DNA of 27,987 nucleotides, from assembly GCA_001969505.1 (NCBI GenBank), contig LSSK01000169.1, forward strand, positions 1 to 27,987, read 5' to 3'. This DNA is from Zancudomyces culisetae. Lineage: Eukaryota; Kickxellomycota; Harpellomycetes; Harpellales; Legeriomycetaceae. Both the position numbers and the translations under genes were made by a program. Under the pieces are notes generated by a model. It worked only from the letters and a program-made list of their open reading frames with translations. It was not told the DNA's origin and did no database searches. Positions 10,397 to 20,554 of this stretch are shown one piece after another (position 1 is the first letter of the stretch; the number at the start of each line of letters is the position of its first letter).

Positions 10397-11038
10397 TTAT
10401 TCCCTCTTTTGCCTGAAATACACCTTTTCATCAATATTATCCAGTGCTGCAGAGGCCCTAGCTGCAACAAACAAAAAATCACTCAGTCGGTTCATGTAGC
10501 GGTATGCATATTGGTCAACCTGGTCTATCACGCTAGAAAGAACACGTTCAGCTCTCCTACATATCGTCCGTGCAATATGAAGCTGAGTAGCAGAAAGCCC
10601 GCCACTTGGGAGGACAAAATTTGTCAGCTTTTTTGTATGGAGCTCAAGCTCATCAATCCAGCCTTCGAGTTCCTTGCACAATAGTTCGCCATCAACAAAT
10701 TTGGTGGATAAGAGCTTCTCCGTTTTGGTAGTTGTTTGAACAGTGGCAACACTTGAACAAATATCTTGTAATATACACTGGATGCTAACAAGTTTTTTTA
10801 CAAGCACTTCCTGAGTGCGTGGATTTGTTTCCAAATGGCAAATTGCGCACCCAATTGATGAAGAAAGCTCGTCGATTGTTCCCAGTGCCTCAAAGACGTA
10901 GTGGCTTTTGGGGAAACGCTCGCCACTATAGAGCTGGGATGTTCCCTTGTCGCCGGTTCTGGTATATATCCTTGGAACCCGCTTAGATTCCTCAATATCT
11001 TTTTCACTTACCACTGTTCCCTTGTTCACTGATGACAT
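10397..11038 (-). CDS. ATP:cob(I)alamin adenosyltransferase, PduO/MMAB type
   Basis: PduO-type corrinoid adenosyltransferase, which transfers the 5'-deoxyadenosyl group of ATP to cob(I)alamin to make coenzyme B12; in animals (MMAB) it is mitochondrial and serves methylmalonyl-CoA mutase. The protein has 213 residues from the ATG at 11038; the frame continues upstream without another ATG. Family motifs are IYTRTGDKGTSQLYSGERF (ATP-binding loop, from about residue 24), FEALGTIDELSSSIG, LPSGG, ICRRAER (Arg161/162, Glu164, Arg165, aligning with the human residues mutated in cblB disease) and YMNRLSDFLF (Asn183). All key residues are kept, so it should be active or under selection. No clear mitochondrial presequence is visible; an upstream exon could have been missed. 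It is divergent from HOM6 and no B12-dependent enzyme lies in the window. Confidence 0.93.
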   Translation of the reverse strand: MSSVNKGTVVSEKDIEESKRVPRIYTRTGDKGTSQLYSGERFPKSHYVFEALGTIDELSSSIGCAICHLETNPRTQEVLVKKLVSIQCILQDICSSVATVQTTTKTEKLLSTKFVDGELLCKELEGWIDELELHTKKLTNFVLPSGGLSATQLHIARTICRRAERVLSSVIDQVDQYAYRYMNRLSDFLFVAARASAALDNIDEKVYFRQKRE

Positions 11039-11045
11039 TTCGTTT

Positions 11046-11073
11046 CTCTTGACTCTTGACTCTTGACTCTTGA
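11046..11073. repeat. Heptamer tandem repeat (CTCTTGA)x4
   Basis: Four perfect tandem copies of CTCTTGA, ending 8 bp before the ATG of the adenosyltransferase gene. In the transcript this is a purine-rich TCAAGAG array in the 5' leader. The plus strand contains three TGACTC cores, similar to a partial Gcn4 site, but the position in the leader argues against an operator. Confidence 0.85.
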
Positions 11074-11083
11074 AAGGATCCAA

Positions 11084-11652
11084 GTATTTTCTATTAATCG
11101 TTTTTTGTTTATTTTTCTATATCTAGAAAACCTGATTGTTGGTATAATTTTTTTCAAAAATATAAAAGAATTTATGGATACGAGTCCGAATATATAGGAA
11201 AACCAAGTTTTATCTGCAAAAAGAGACGAGTAAGCTGAACATGGAAAATAATATCAATAACAACATATAGATCCTGCTTGGCTGCTTTCAACATCCTGTG
11301 TGAAGTTTAAAGAGCTGGTACGTACAGTAGAAGCTATGCCTCCCTGGTAACAGTCAACGCTCCTGGTTTTTATTTTTTTGAGTTGATCTTAACGAATTGC
11401 TTCAAATTCGTCGTTATTTTGCCTTTTTTTTTCAACAATAAAGGCAAACTAACGGGATTGATCAAAACTGTTAAAGAGTAACAAAATTGGCTACAATTTT
11501 CACTGCCAACCATAAAAATTGGAATCTAAATGACGTTTTAGCTTATTTAGTTTCAAAATTAACTTGATAAAACACAAAGTTCATATTTGTAATCCAAGTA
11601 TTAACTCTTTTATATTTTTAAAAAAAAAGATATTCGTGAAAAAGGAAGCACA
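11084..11652. other. Divergent promoter region, adenosyltransferase / HOM6
   Basis: About 570 bp shared by two divergent genes. AT-rich, with T/A tracts near 11368-11440 and an A-run at 11620-11628 in the HOM6 leader. No full Gcn4 site (TGASTCA) was seen in this gap, although HOM6 is a Gcn4 target in S. cerevisiae. Confidence 0.5.
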
Positions 11653-12884
11653 ATGTTGTCAGTCGCAGTTATCGGTCCAGGAACAGTTGGTGAGGCCCTA
11701 GTAAAGATGTTGCTAGAGTACAAAAACTCTAGCAGATCGGCCAAACTACCAATCAGAATAGTGGGTATAACTAACTCCAGAAAAATGGTGATAAAATCAC
11801 CAAAAGTCTGCGAAGAAGGAATAAACACATTAGATTGGAAGAACAAGGAATTGATGGAAGGCAGCGATTCGCAGCCAGCAAATATCGAATCTTTTGTAAG
11901 CAAAATCAAAGAACAGTATGAACCAGCACAAACTGTGTTGATTGACTGCACCTCCAACGAAGGGATTTCAAACAAATACTACGAGTGGCTCCAACAAGGA
12001 TTTAACGTAGTAACACCCAACAAAAAGGCATTCTCAGGAAGTCTGGACTACTGGAAACAGCTCAAAGAAATCACCAGTCGACCAGGCTCACCAATGTTGC
12101 TGCACGAGGCTACAGCTGGAGCAGGTCTTCCAACATTGTCTACACTTAACAATCTCGTTCTTTCAGGTGACAAGATTGAAAAGATTGAAGGGATCTTATC
12201 AGGAACCCTATCCTTCCTCTTTGGCGAATACTCAACAGGAAAAGCTACAGGAAAGGAGTTTAGCAAAATTGTGCAAGTAGCCAAGGATAACGGATTTACT
12301 GTAAGTATAGATAGAGTATTCTATATACATGGTATTTGAACACAAAGAAAAGTGCATTTATGAATATTTTTTTTTACAACGCAAACTCATGAAAACTATA
12401 TATTTTTTTTAATGAATAGGAACCCGATCCAAGGGACGATCTTAACGGAATGGATGTAGCCAGAAAGGTAGTGATATTGGCACGGCTTTCAGGTGTTGAC
12501 GTAGAACTCAAGGATCTGGACCTGGAGAATATTGTCCCTTCAGAGCTCCGAGAGGTCAACTCAGTTGAGGAGTTTATGCAAAGACTCCCAGAGTTTGACA
12601 ACTACTTTGCAGAGCTCAACAACTCGGCACTCGAAAACAACCAGGTGTTGCGGTATGTAGGAAATTTGGATTTGGCCTTGAACAAGTACAGCGTCAAACT
12701 CATGAGATATCCCACTTCCCACGCCTTCGCCAACCTGAAACCTGGTGATAACATCGTTTCCTTCACCACCAAATACTTCCCAAATCCATTGATCATACAG
12801 GGCGCTGGAGCAGGAGCTGATGTTACCGCATTTGGAATATTTTGTGATGTCTTGAAGGTTGCTGAAGGCAAATTCAATCTCTAA
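11653..12884 (+). CDS. HOM6: Homoserine dehydrogenase, two exons
   Basis: Reduces L-aspartate 4-semialdehyde to L-homoserine with NAD(P)H, the branch-point step to threonine, methionine and isoleucine; cytosolic dimer. Exons 11653-12300 and 12420-12884 encode 370 residues (S. cerevisiae Hom6 has 359). The intron is 119 nt, GTAAGT...GAATAG, phase 0, and falls between GFT and EPDPRDDLNG. The nucleotide-binding loop is IGPGTVG (7-13). TPNKKAFS carries the catalytic Lys125, and EATAGAGLP and GILSGTLSFLF follow. DPRDDLNGMDVARK carries Asp228 and Lys232, matching yeast D219 and K223. The C-terminus has QGAGAGADVTAFGIF. It is a stand-alone dehydrogenase without an aspartokinase or ACT domain, as usual in fungi. 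It converges on the next minus-strand gene with 169 bp between stops. Confidence 0.97.
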
Positions 12885-13053
12885 AGTACGTTTGTGATTG
12901 GGTTGAACCTTATATAGTATATTCCCATTTTGTTTGCTTCATTGCTCTTTTATTTTCTCCAATTATTGGTAGATCTACCAAAATATTAATACAACAAGTC
13001 TTCCTAACTAAAACAAACTCATAAACATCGAAAAAGCCACTGAAACAAATAGA

Positions 13054-13919
13054 TCAGATTCTATCCAAAGCAAATCCCAACAGATCATCCTCGTCATTTA
13101 TCCACTCGAGGTGTCCTCTGTTATTGCTACTCTTGCTGGTAGGCGATATCACATCAGTATTGATAGGTTTTATCGGAATATCTGGTAGTAAGAGAAGGTC
13201 ATCATCACTTTCATTGCCGTCAGTCCGGTTGTAATCACTACCTCCAGTTACTGGATGAAAGTAGTGGTTTTTGTTGGGAAGGTTAGCATGTATCGAGTCT
13301 CTATCAAAAACAAGATCCGTCTGGAAACCCAAGCTTTCTGCCTGGTCAATATTCTCCTGTCGTGTACCATTCTGAGGTACAACTTCTACTTCAGACTCAT
13401 CAGAATCCTCGCCACTCTGCATACTAGTACCATGAATATCATTTAGCTGCGGTCCAGTATTTCCACTTTCGTCATTCTTTCTCTTGCTCACTCCAGAAGC
13501 ATTCTTGCCGCCGATACTGAACTCCCTTCTCCTTTTCAGTACACGGGTGCTTTTGCCCTTGTTTATTATCCCAGTTAACGAATCTGTGTATTGAGCGATC
13601 GTCTTTGGCCGTGGTGTGTTTTTCGCACCTCTTTCCTCTATTTTTTTTTAAACAAAATTAATTATAACGGTGAATGAAAAGACAAAGCGTAGTAACTAAC
13701 AACACATCATTTCCACAATATACATAGCATATCAACAATTGTAAATACCAAATGAAAATACTTGCCCAAAATCTTTTTAATCGCAGTTTCTTTTGTCGCT
13801 TCGCCTACAAGTACTGGTTTGTTTTGAACATGCTTCAATGCCTGAGTTGCTGATCTTTGAGTGTGTATGTTCTCATCCCTACCGGCTTTTAGGAGCGATT
13901 TTGTGCTTCTTTGATTCAT
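13054..13919 (-). CDS. Fast-evolving two-exon protein, candidate securin (PDS1/CUT2-like)
   Basis: Not assigned by overall similarity. Exon 1 is 13919-13766 and exon 2 is 13637-13054, giving 245 residues; the join in frame requires a GC-AG intron (GCAAGT...AAATAG, phase 1). The N-terminal 105 residues are basic and disordered-looking, with a KEN-like RDEN (14-17), TPRPKT (59-64) and a cluster VLKRRREF (84-91). The C-terminal half is acidic, with GEDSDESEVEVVPQNG (127-142), DGNESDDDLLLLPDIP and a final INDEDDLLGF. The segment EVEVVPQ (134-140) matches the securin pseudosubstrate pattern (DIEIAPQ in S. cerevisiae Pds1, DIEYMPP in S. pombe Cut2), where proline replaces the scissile arginine of separase. 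Size and charge layout also fit securin. RGHLEWIND near the C-terminus is D-box-like. The coding call is stronger than the functional one. Confidence 0.7.
13638..13765 (-). other. Candidate GC-AG intron
   Basis: The upstream exon reads ...AIKKIL in frame up to a GCAAGT hexamer. The downstream exon is open only after a stop-containing A-tract ending in TAG. Among the nearby GT sites, the phase-2 GTATTT (13761) and the phase-0 GT at 13752 both put the second exon out of frame; the GC site gives phase 1 and a clean join (Glu52). The rest of the donor matches U1 perfectly, as is usual for GC-AG introns. Confidence 0.55.
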
Positions 13920-14680
13920 TTTTCCAATTTTTATTTTATATTTTCAATTTATTGCTGTTTGTGGTTATTGAAGGATATGTTGTGAATGCTTTGTTTTGAT
14001 TACTAGTATTACCACCGTTTTCTGTTTTGTTGGTACTTCCTCAAGCTGTTGATTGCTGAAATTTGTATGTACGTGAAAGTTACCCTGTGTAGTGATCCCT
14101 GTATAATATGATTGCAATTCTGCAACTGGATTTACTCTGCTCTAAATCAAAACAGTTACAAGTGCAGAAATATCCACTGCTGAAATATATAAACCCCGTC
14201 CCTAGAACAATAATATAGTGTATATTTGCAAACGAATAAAAAAAATACGAAATAGAGAAAACGAAATGGAGGAGCTTTTATTGTAATTTTACAAACTAAA
14301 ACAGTCTTTTTCTAAATGAGACAAGAAAATCAGGTCGGCTCAAAAAAATTGGTGTTCTATTGGCTGATACGTTGTTTTCAAGGTCATTTTCAATTGTGTT
14401 CAAATTTTTGGTGAACAAAATAAATCGAATGTCAGCCAATTTAGTGTTTAGTGCTGGATTAGACAAAAAACACACAAAAGGACGCACAATAAACACAATT
14501 GTACTTTAATGAACATATAGCATATATGCGCCTATACATGTTGTGTCAGTATAGTTACTTTTTAACCATAAAACAACAATCGTTATAACAACAAACGCGA
14601 TTAAACCTGACTAGTGTAAAAAAATTAAAAAAAAGTAGTAAGTGATATACTGTTTATTTACTTTTTCTGACTAGTTAAAT
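13920..14680. other. Intergenic, promoter of candidate securin / 3' flank of TRM13
   Basis: About 760 bp between two minus-strand genes. It must contain the promoter of the 13919 gene. No perfect MCB (ACGCGT) cell-cycle box was seen. A minus-strand open frame at 14296-14496 lacks an ATG and is not supported as a gene. Confidence 0.45.
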
Positions 14681-16840
14681 CTAGTAGCAAACCAGAGCAA
14701 TATTTTCCAATGATAGTTCCTTTCCAACATACTGCACCAACTTGACTGTTTTGAAATCAAATGCTGTCTTCACATAGTTCAACCTACCCAAATCAAAAAA
14801 TCTCTTGCACATTTTACCCAAATTAGTCTTGTTTTCAATACTCAGCAGCTGACCCAGTCGATCAAGTTGTTTGCTTCTATTACCAACAGCGCTATTATTG
14901 ACCAAGGAAGTCGCAGAGCTATTAGATGTGGTGGACCCAGTGCTTTCAGCAGGTACATTATCGGCCTTCAGCTGTTGTGCTGCATCCTTCTTGTTTGTCT
15001 GGCTAGCATTATTCTCGCCTCTAGTTTGGAACCCGCAAATTGCCCAGCTACTTATTGAAGAAATAAAATTGATAATATCGTAGAGCTTGTGGTTAAACTC
15101 GCTATGATCTACATCGTCATGGTGATCCTTGCTAGCCAGGAACGAGTCAGATAAATACCTCTGATTAATGAAAGAGGAATATTTGCAGCAGTGGTGACAA
15201 CAAAGCGCGAAAACAACACCACGCACTTTTCCACCTTCATCTACAAAGTTTTTCAAACTTTTAAGAGCCAAGTCTGTGGCAGCCCCACACAGATGCTTTG
15301 AATAGGCAACAACTTCAACAAACTGCGGTTTTTTTACATCAGTATTCTCTAAAACTTGTGGGAGCTTTGCCAAGCGCAGGTCTCGAATATCTATCTGAAT
15401 TCGCGACATTTTTAGCTCTGGAGACGAGTTCTTGGACAGATCGACCTCGGCTTCCGCCACTTTGTTATCGTTGCTAACTACACCATCTTCATTCGTGTTT
15501 TCCGCATTTGAAAAATTCACCACAATGCTATTGTCAGTCTTTCTTCTAAAGTTTTTCCGATCGAGAAGAACAAACTGAGAATTGTTGTCAACATTGGGTC
15601 GTTTTATAGCATCAATTACATACTTGCTTAGCTCGCCTTTTCCTGCACCAAACTCTAAATACGTGAATGGCTCCTGTTCAGATAACAGATTTCCAGATCG
15701 TAAATGTCCCAAGAGCGATGCTTGCTGTGCTACGTGCTTTAGATTGCTCTTGTTTTTTTTCTGATCATCAAGCGATGAGTGGGTGAGTATCTCTTGCTCA
15801 AGAATTGCGTCAATATCAACTATTGTTTTATTCTTGTTCTCGTTTTCTCCCTCAGTACTAGTATCACATGAATTTTCAGTCAAAATGTAGTCTTTTATCC
15901 TGAATTTTTCACCTCTAAAATTCCTAATTGCGTTTTCATACTTTGCATCAGAGCCCAACTGATCCAATACAGTATTTACAACCATATTCAAAATATCAAA
16001 CATGGAGTCGAGCTCAAAGCAGCCCTCTCCAGACGATTTACAGTCGCTATTTTGTTTTGATTCATCTATATTGTTCTTGTTGCTTTCTAAAGCTGAAGTA
16101 CTTGGATTTTGGGATTCATTTACTCCATCTATACCAGCAGCGATATCTCTCAAGTTACCAAACAAAGTTGATTTATCGGTTGTGTACTTGAGTTGTCCAG
16201 GAAGTACTGTAATCTGCGCATTTGCAATACTCCAGCCCTCTTTTTTCATGATCACTTCCTTTTCTTTTTCAGAAATATTAGTTTCGTTGTCAGTTTTTGG
16301 TTGTTTTACACTCATATTCAGGTCAGCACTAAAATACGCGTGTTCGTTTATCTTTGGCCTCGAGTTACATTTTTTTCGCATATGAACCTCCAACTTATTG
16401 ATATCAACAGTACTATTTATTCAAATATTGAGAAAATATTACACTTGATATTTTGTTTAATTAGCACGTAAAATACAATATTATCCCGGATTTTGGATTT
16501 GGCAACGTAAAAATTTACGAACCAGAGAAGGCTGCATGCCGAGCAAGGCAAAGTAACTATAGATATAACAGTTGGAAGCTTACTGTGAAGTATCGTATGG
16601 GCAAGGAACGCGCTTACGCTTAAGTGCTGACGAAGAAGCGGTAACAGAATCGGGCAATGAGCTGGATTTTTCGGCATTTGTTGTTTTTGCAGAGTTTTTC
16701 TCGTTCGATTGGGTAAAAAGAGCGTGTTCGCCACAATACAGTTCACCCTTTTTTGTGTGCAGTTTACAATATCTGTTTTTGTGCTTTACAAAAAAGTGAC
16801 AATTTATTGGTTCTGATACTTGTACTTTGCCTTCTTTCAT
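14681..16840 (-). CDS. TRM13: tRNA 2'-O-methyltransferase TRM13, two exons
   Basis: Methylates the ribose 2'-OH of position 4 in the acceptor stem of some tRNAs, using SAM. Exons 16840-16584 and 16412-14681 give 662 residues. The 171-nt intron (GTAAGC...AAATAG, phase 2) splits the codon of His86, a zinc ligand. An N-terminal zinc finger has Cys14, Cys25, Cys36 and His39 (YCGEH). A CHHC finger follows, with Cys80 in VPCPYDTSH, His86, His96 and Cys101. The family marker HVAQQASLLGHL precedes the SAM loop LEFGAGKGELS (about 338-348). YSKHLCGAATDLAL and ALCCHHCCKY are the catalytic-region signatures. The protein is about 190 residues longer than S. cerevisiae Trm13, through Asn/Ser/Glu-rich insertions on both sides of the SAM loop. 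The ATG at 16840 was chosen because upstream in-frame codons include no other ATG. It diverges from SWT1. Confidence 0.94.
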
Positions 16841-17986
16841 CCTTTTACCTTTTTTTTCTTTGCTGTTAATTCCTTTTATTATGGGATAAATCACGCCTTA
16901 TTGACCGAATCTAATAATTGAGCTACTATATAGTAAGAATAATATCCTCGTTAAATATATCCGTTGGAAACTATCTCACACTTTTCTATGTTGGTCTTTT
17001 TATATATAGAGTATGTACCACAAAACCCTAAGGACTGAGGTTGGTTCAGGATGCACATTTTTGAATTTCAAGTTTTCATTTCAATTGCTAATCCGCAAAG
17101 TGATTTTGGCAAAAAATAAAAAATAAAAAAATTTTCGATAATTTTAATTTTCCTAAACTGATTCATCAAATCCCAATATTTTTCATAACAGAATGTTGGT
17201 CGTACCTTTTATATTTGACTGAGGAGACTCGAGAAGAAATAAATTGCACATAGACATTTTCCGGTTGATTTCTCCCATCTACCCCTAAAACTAAATGTGA
17301 TTTCGTGCAAAAGAAAAAAGCTAAAGATTGCATTAGTTTTGTTTATATGAAGCTGGGTTTATGTTAATATTCTAATATCATAGAAAATAAAATCAACAGC
17401 AGTATTATAGTTGTGAGCAATTGGTGCAAATTGGTCAAAATAATAAGTAAAATGATACTATAATTATATACCCAATTCGGATATTACATAAAAATAACGG
17501 TTGGACACACTAAGAATTGTTAGTAGGTAAATAAAGATCGATGTACAAATATTGATTCCTATCTACTTGTTATGTATTAAAGTCATGTAAGTGGTGAAAT
17601 CATCGACTGAAAAAAGATATATAAAAATAATATTTTGCATTATAGATACATATTGTGATAATAAGAGCTAATACAACAGAAATCCAGAATTAAGAGCAGT
17701 AGGTGTTGAGTTGGTGGGATATTGCATAGAAAAAGAATGACTTGCTTCTTACAGCTTTAGGAAAAATGGAAGAATATGAACAGGGTAAGAATAAGAAGAA
17801 GAAATATATTGATGTGAACCTGTAGGAGTATTGTCTTGGATTGTGTAGAGGGCCTTGGAGGTAAGGGTGGGGGTGGGACAAAAGCGATTTATTTGCTAAT
17901 CGGATACATAAAATCCAAATTAAATAGGAGATGAATCGGATTCATCAGGTAGTATAGCGTGTGTAACAGTAGAAGAGTTGATTAGA
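16841..17986. other. Divergent promoter region, TRM13 / SWT1
   Basis: About 1.15 kb, AT-rich. An ACCCTAA element (about 17023-17030), similar to Tbf1/telomere-type binding sites, lies 190 bp upstream of the TRM13 ATG. A short GT-rich stretch GGTGGGGGTGGG is at about 17866-17877. No RNA gene was recognised. Confidence 0.45.
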
Positions 17987-20554
17987 ATGCAGGAGGAGGT
18001 CGAAAACGACAATGTCAATGCTGGTCAAAGCGAAAGTGCTGGCACGGAAACGATCGCAGAAGATATGGAAATCACAACAACTACTGAAACAACACCAACA
18101 CCAACACCAACAACATCAGCAACTCCAGCAACCTCGACTATAGCAATTACAACAAACACAACAAATACAACAAACATGGTAGGCATAACTAACACGGCAA
18201 AAGTAGAAAGTATAGAAAAACAAGAATCAAAAAATATCAAAAAAGGGTACATTGCGGTAGTAGATACAAACTATTTAGTTCACAACTTGTCACTATTTGA
18301 AAGCATAGTACTATGTGCAAAGATAAGAAGGCGGAGGAAAAGCCAGGGAGGTCAAGAAAGCACAGAAAGAGAAAATCAGCTAGAGATAATAATTCCTTGG
18401 GTTGTGTTTGGAGAGTTGGATAGCTTGAATAAAGCAAAAAGTAGAAGAGCTGTATCGATGGCACTAGAGGAAGAAATGACTAGCACAATTACACAGAGAA
18501 AGGCGCACGCAGCATTGAAATATTTGGATGGGGCATTGATGGTCCAGGATAATCCAGAGCGGTACGCCCAAGATTGCTCAAGGGACGGAAAGGAACAACC
18601 AGAGGGAAAAGGGGCAAATAATGCCAAGTATGAAGAATATGATGTTTTGCGAGGACAGAGGATGGATGAACGAACTGAGGAGATGCGCCTGCGAGAAAAA
18701 AAAGAAATATATATTGAATGCGATGACAAGATTTTGGATTGTTGTAGGTATTTTAGTGATAAGGAAGGGAAAAGCGTGACATTGTTAACAAACGACAAGA
18801 ACTTGAGAATAAAGGCAAAGGTGCATGGAATCAAGGTCGTAGTGGGGAAGCAAGGTGAAGGTAGCGGATATGATGCACAGAATATAGTGGGGCGTATATG
18901 CAATGAGATAGAGCAGAATGAAGAGGACAAGGCTGACTATCTCAAAGAGTATGAAAAATTAATGAAGAAAAATGAAGCCCATCGGCTGGAAATGCCAGCA
19001 TCGTTCTCAGACGATGAAAATGCATTGACGCTGGATCAACGGATTGACCAGCTGAAGCATTCTTTTGGCAAGAATAAAGGAAAAGAGAAAAAGACATTTG
19101 GGTATGACTTTGGGTTTGGATTCGGGCTAGGGTTGGGATTTCAAGATAACAGGCGGAAAAGGAGAGACTATGAGTATAACTCTAGAAAAAGAGCCCTAGA
19201 TTCGATAAGCTTTTCGCCACCACCACAATCCAACTATCCTTCAACAGTTAAAAAGGATGGATCGGGTGGGACATATGCAGATCAAATGTGGGAAATGAGA
19301 GGAAAGAATAACAACCCAATGCTAAAACGGAAGCATTGGGATGGTGGTAGAAATCCTTGGCACCAACAAAAAAAAACTGCTACTGCAAATGGTGTTGGAG
19401 AACAACAAGCAGGAGACACAAATTTTGTTGAAAGTAGTAGGAATGGTAGTGTTAATGAAAATAGCTATAGTAATGGCAATATTAATGGTAGTGAAAATGA
19501 CGATGGTACTGCTATGGACATATCAACAACTATTCGAGAGAGAAAGATTAAAAATGCAACACCAATAACTGCCAAACTATCTGCTGCTACAGAAAATGCA
19601 AGCACAGATGACCACACTGGCACAAAAATGACTGGTGTTTCTCCAACTGGAACTAGTACTTCAGTCGGTGACATAAACAGTACTAACTCGACGATATCTA
19701 GTGCACTTTTATCTACCACATCTACATCCATACCCACAGCTACACCTGCAACTACAGCTACAACTACAACTACAGCTACGCCTGCAACTACAGCTACAGA
19801 TACAACTATAACTATAACTATGCCTACGCCTACGCCCACAACTACAGCCACAGCTACAACCACAACCACATCTGCCAGCTTTACTCCAACGGGTTCAGTA
19901 CCTGCACCAATAAAAATACTGCCAGATTCAATGGAAACATTTACTGCCAAAATTCTATCTAGCCCATACCACTGTCAGCACTGTACAAACAACATTTTGC
20001 ATATCAAGCATAAACTTCCGCAGTATTTTACAACTTCAGGGCTTCTAGCATACACGATCCTTCTTCACCTTGCACATCCTTCGCACTCTATAGTTATTGC
20101 CTCGGTTTGGCAAACGTTACAGTCGGTATTTGGCTCACAATATCTTACAACACACATATGTTCTAGGTATGGAGAAGCACCCTTAACACCTGAGAATCTA
20201 ATCAAAGTAGTTCTCGAATACTTTTCACTCAAAAGCCCACCCAAATGCCCTATGCTAATTACGGATACACGTACGTTTGACCAGATCTTGCGTTGCCTAA
20301 ATGAAGTTATCATTCCCTTTTCCTCAGCCAACTCGCGATTGTGGATGTCTTCCACCATAGTTGAGTTTATAACATGGGTTGAAAGCCAACAGGAAGACCA
20401 TAAAATACAGTTTCCTATCTCTATGGATCTTTCTTCTTTATCTAAACTTGTAGATTCAGTTGGGTTTATTATCGAAGCTGCTTATCAGGTCAATAATGGC
20501 ACCTCTATTCACCTGATAAATCTGTGGAGATCACTGGTTCCGTTTTCATCTTGA
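17987..20554 (+). CDS. SWT1: Nuclear PIN-domain endoribonuclease SWT1
   Basis: Swt1 is a nuclear endoribonuclease with a PIN fold, transiently recruited to the nuclear pore, that removes defective mRNPs in yeast. The single exon encodes 855 residues from the ATG at 17987; the frame has no earlier ATG. After a Thr/Pro-rich start, the PIN domain begins at GYIAVVDTNYLVHN (catalytic Asp93), continues with IIIPWVVFGELDSL (conserved Glu), and closes with IECDDKILDCCRYF and TLLTNDKNLRIKAKVHGIKV, which supply the remaining acidic residues. The middle is disordered: a Gly/Phe-rich patch, a basic KRRRD patch, Asn/Ser repeats and a Thr/Ala/Pro repeat encoded by ACA/ACT/GCT triplets (19737-19870). A folded C-terminal helical region (about residues 645-855) corresponds to the HEPN-like C-terminal domain of the family. 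It is nearly twice as long as S. cerevisiae Swt1 (458). Confidence 0.9.
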   Translation: MQEEVENDNVNAGQSESAGTETIAEDMEITTTTETTPTPTPTTSATPATSTIAITTNTTNTTNMVGITNTAKVESIEKQESKNIKKGYIAVVDTNYLVHNLSLFESIVLCAKIRRRRKSQGGQESTERENQLEIIIPWVVFGELDSLNKAKSRRAVSMALEEEMTSTITQRKAHAALKYLDGALMVQDNPERYAQDCSRDGKEQPEGKGANNAKYEEYDVLRGQRMDERTEEMRLREKKEIYIECDDKILDCCRYFSDKEGKSVTLLTNDKNLRIKAKVHGIKVVVGKQGEGSGYDAQNIVGRICNEIEQNEEDKADYLKEYEKLMKKNEAHRLEMPASFSDDENALTLDQRIDQLKHSFGKNKGKEKKTFGYDFGFGFGLGLGFQDNRRKRRDYEYNSRKRALDSISFSPPPQSNYPSTVKKDGSGGTYADQMWEMRGKNNNPMLKRKHWDGGRNPWHQQKKTATANGVGEQQAGDTNFVESSRNGSVNENSYSNGNINGSENDDGTAMDISTTIRERKIKNATPITAKLSAATENASTDDHTGTKMTGVSPTGTSTSVGDINSTNSTISSALLSTTSTSIPTATPATTATTTTTATPATTATDTTITITMPTPTPTTTATATTTTTSASFTPTGSVPAPIKILPDSMETFTAKILSSPYHCQHCTNNILHIKHKLPQYFTTSGLLAYTILLHLAHPSHSIVIASVWQTLQSVFGSQYLTTHICSRYGEAPLTPENLIKVVLEYFSLKSPPKCPMLITDTRTFDQILRCLNEVIIPFSSANSRLWMSSTIVEFITWVESQQEDHKIQFPISMDLSSLSKLVDSVGFIIEAAYQVNNGTSIHLINLWRSLVPFSS
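19737..19870 (+). repeat. ACA/ACT/GCT triplet repeat inside SWT1
   Basis: Imperfect hexamer repeat of ACAACT and ACAGCT with CCT variants, kept in frame and encoding a Thr/Ala/Pro low-complexity segment. A similar but shorter ACACCA array sits near the N-terminus (about 18090-18110). The reverse strand stays open as a Val/Ala run, a shadow without coding meaning. Confidence 0.85.

Noticed and set aside
11039-11083. Extended N-terminus of the adenosyltransferase from 11083
   Set aside because: The codon at 11083 is TTG, and the extension only translates the heptamer repeat.
14296-14496. 66-codon minus-strand frame between the candidate securin and TRM13
   Set aside because: It opens with GTG and has no ATG or domain; a missed exon of a neighbour was considered, but neither gene needs one.
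19465-19950. 161-codon minus-strand Val/Ala-rich frame inside SWT1
   Set aside because: Shadow of the Thr/Ala/Pro triplet repeat on the opposite strand.
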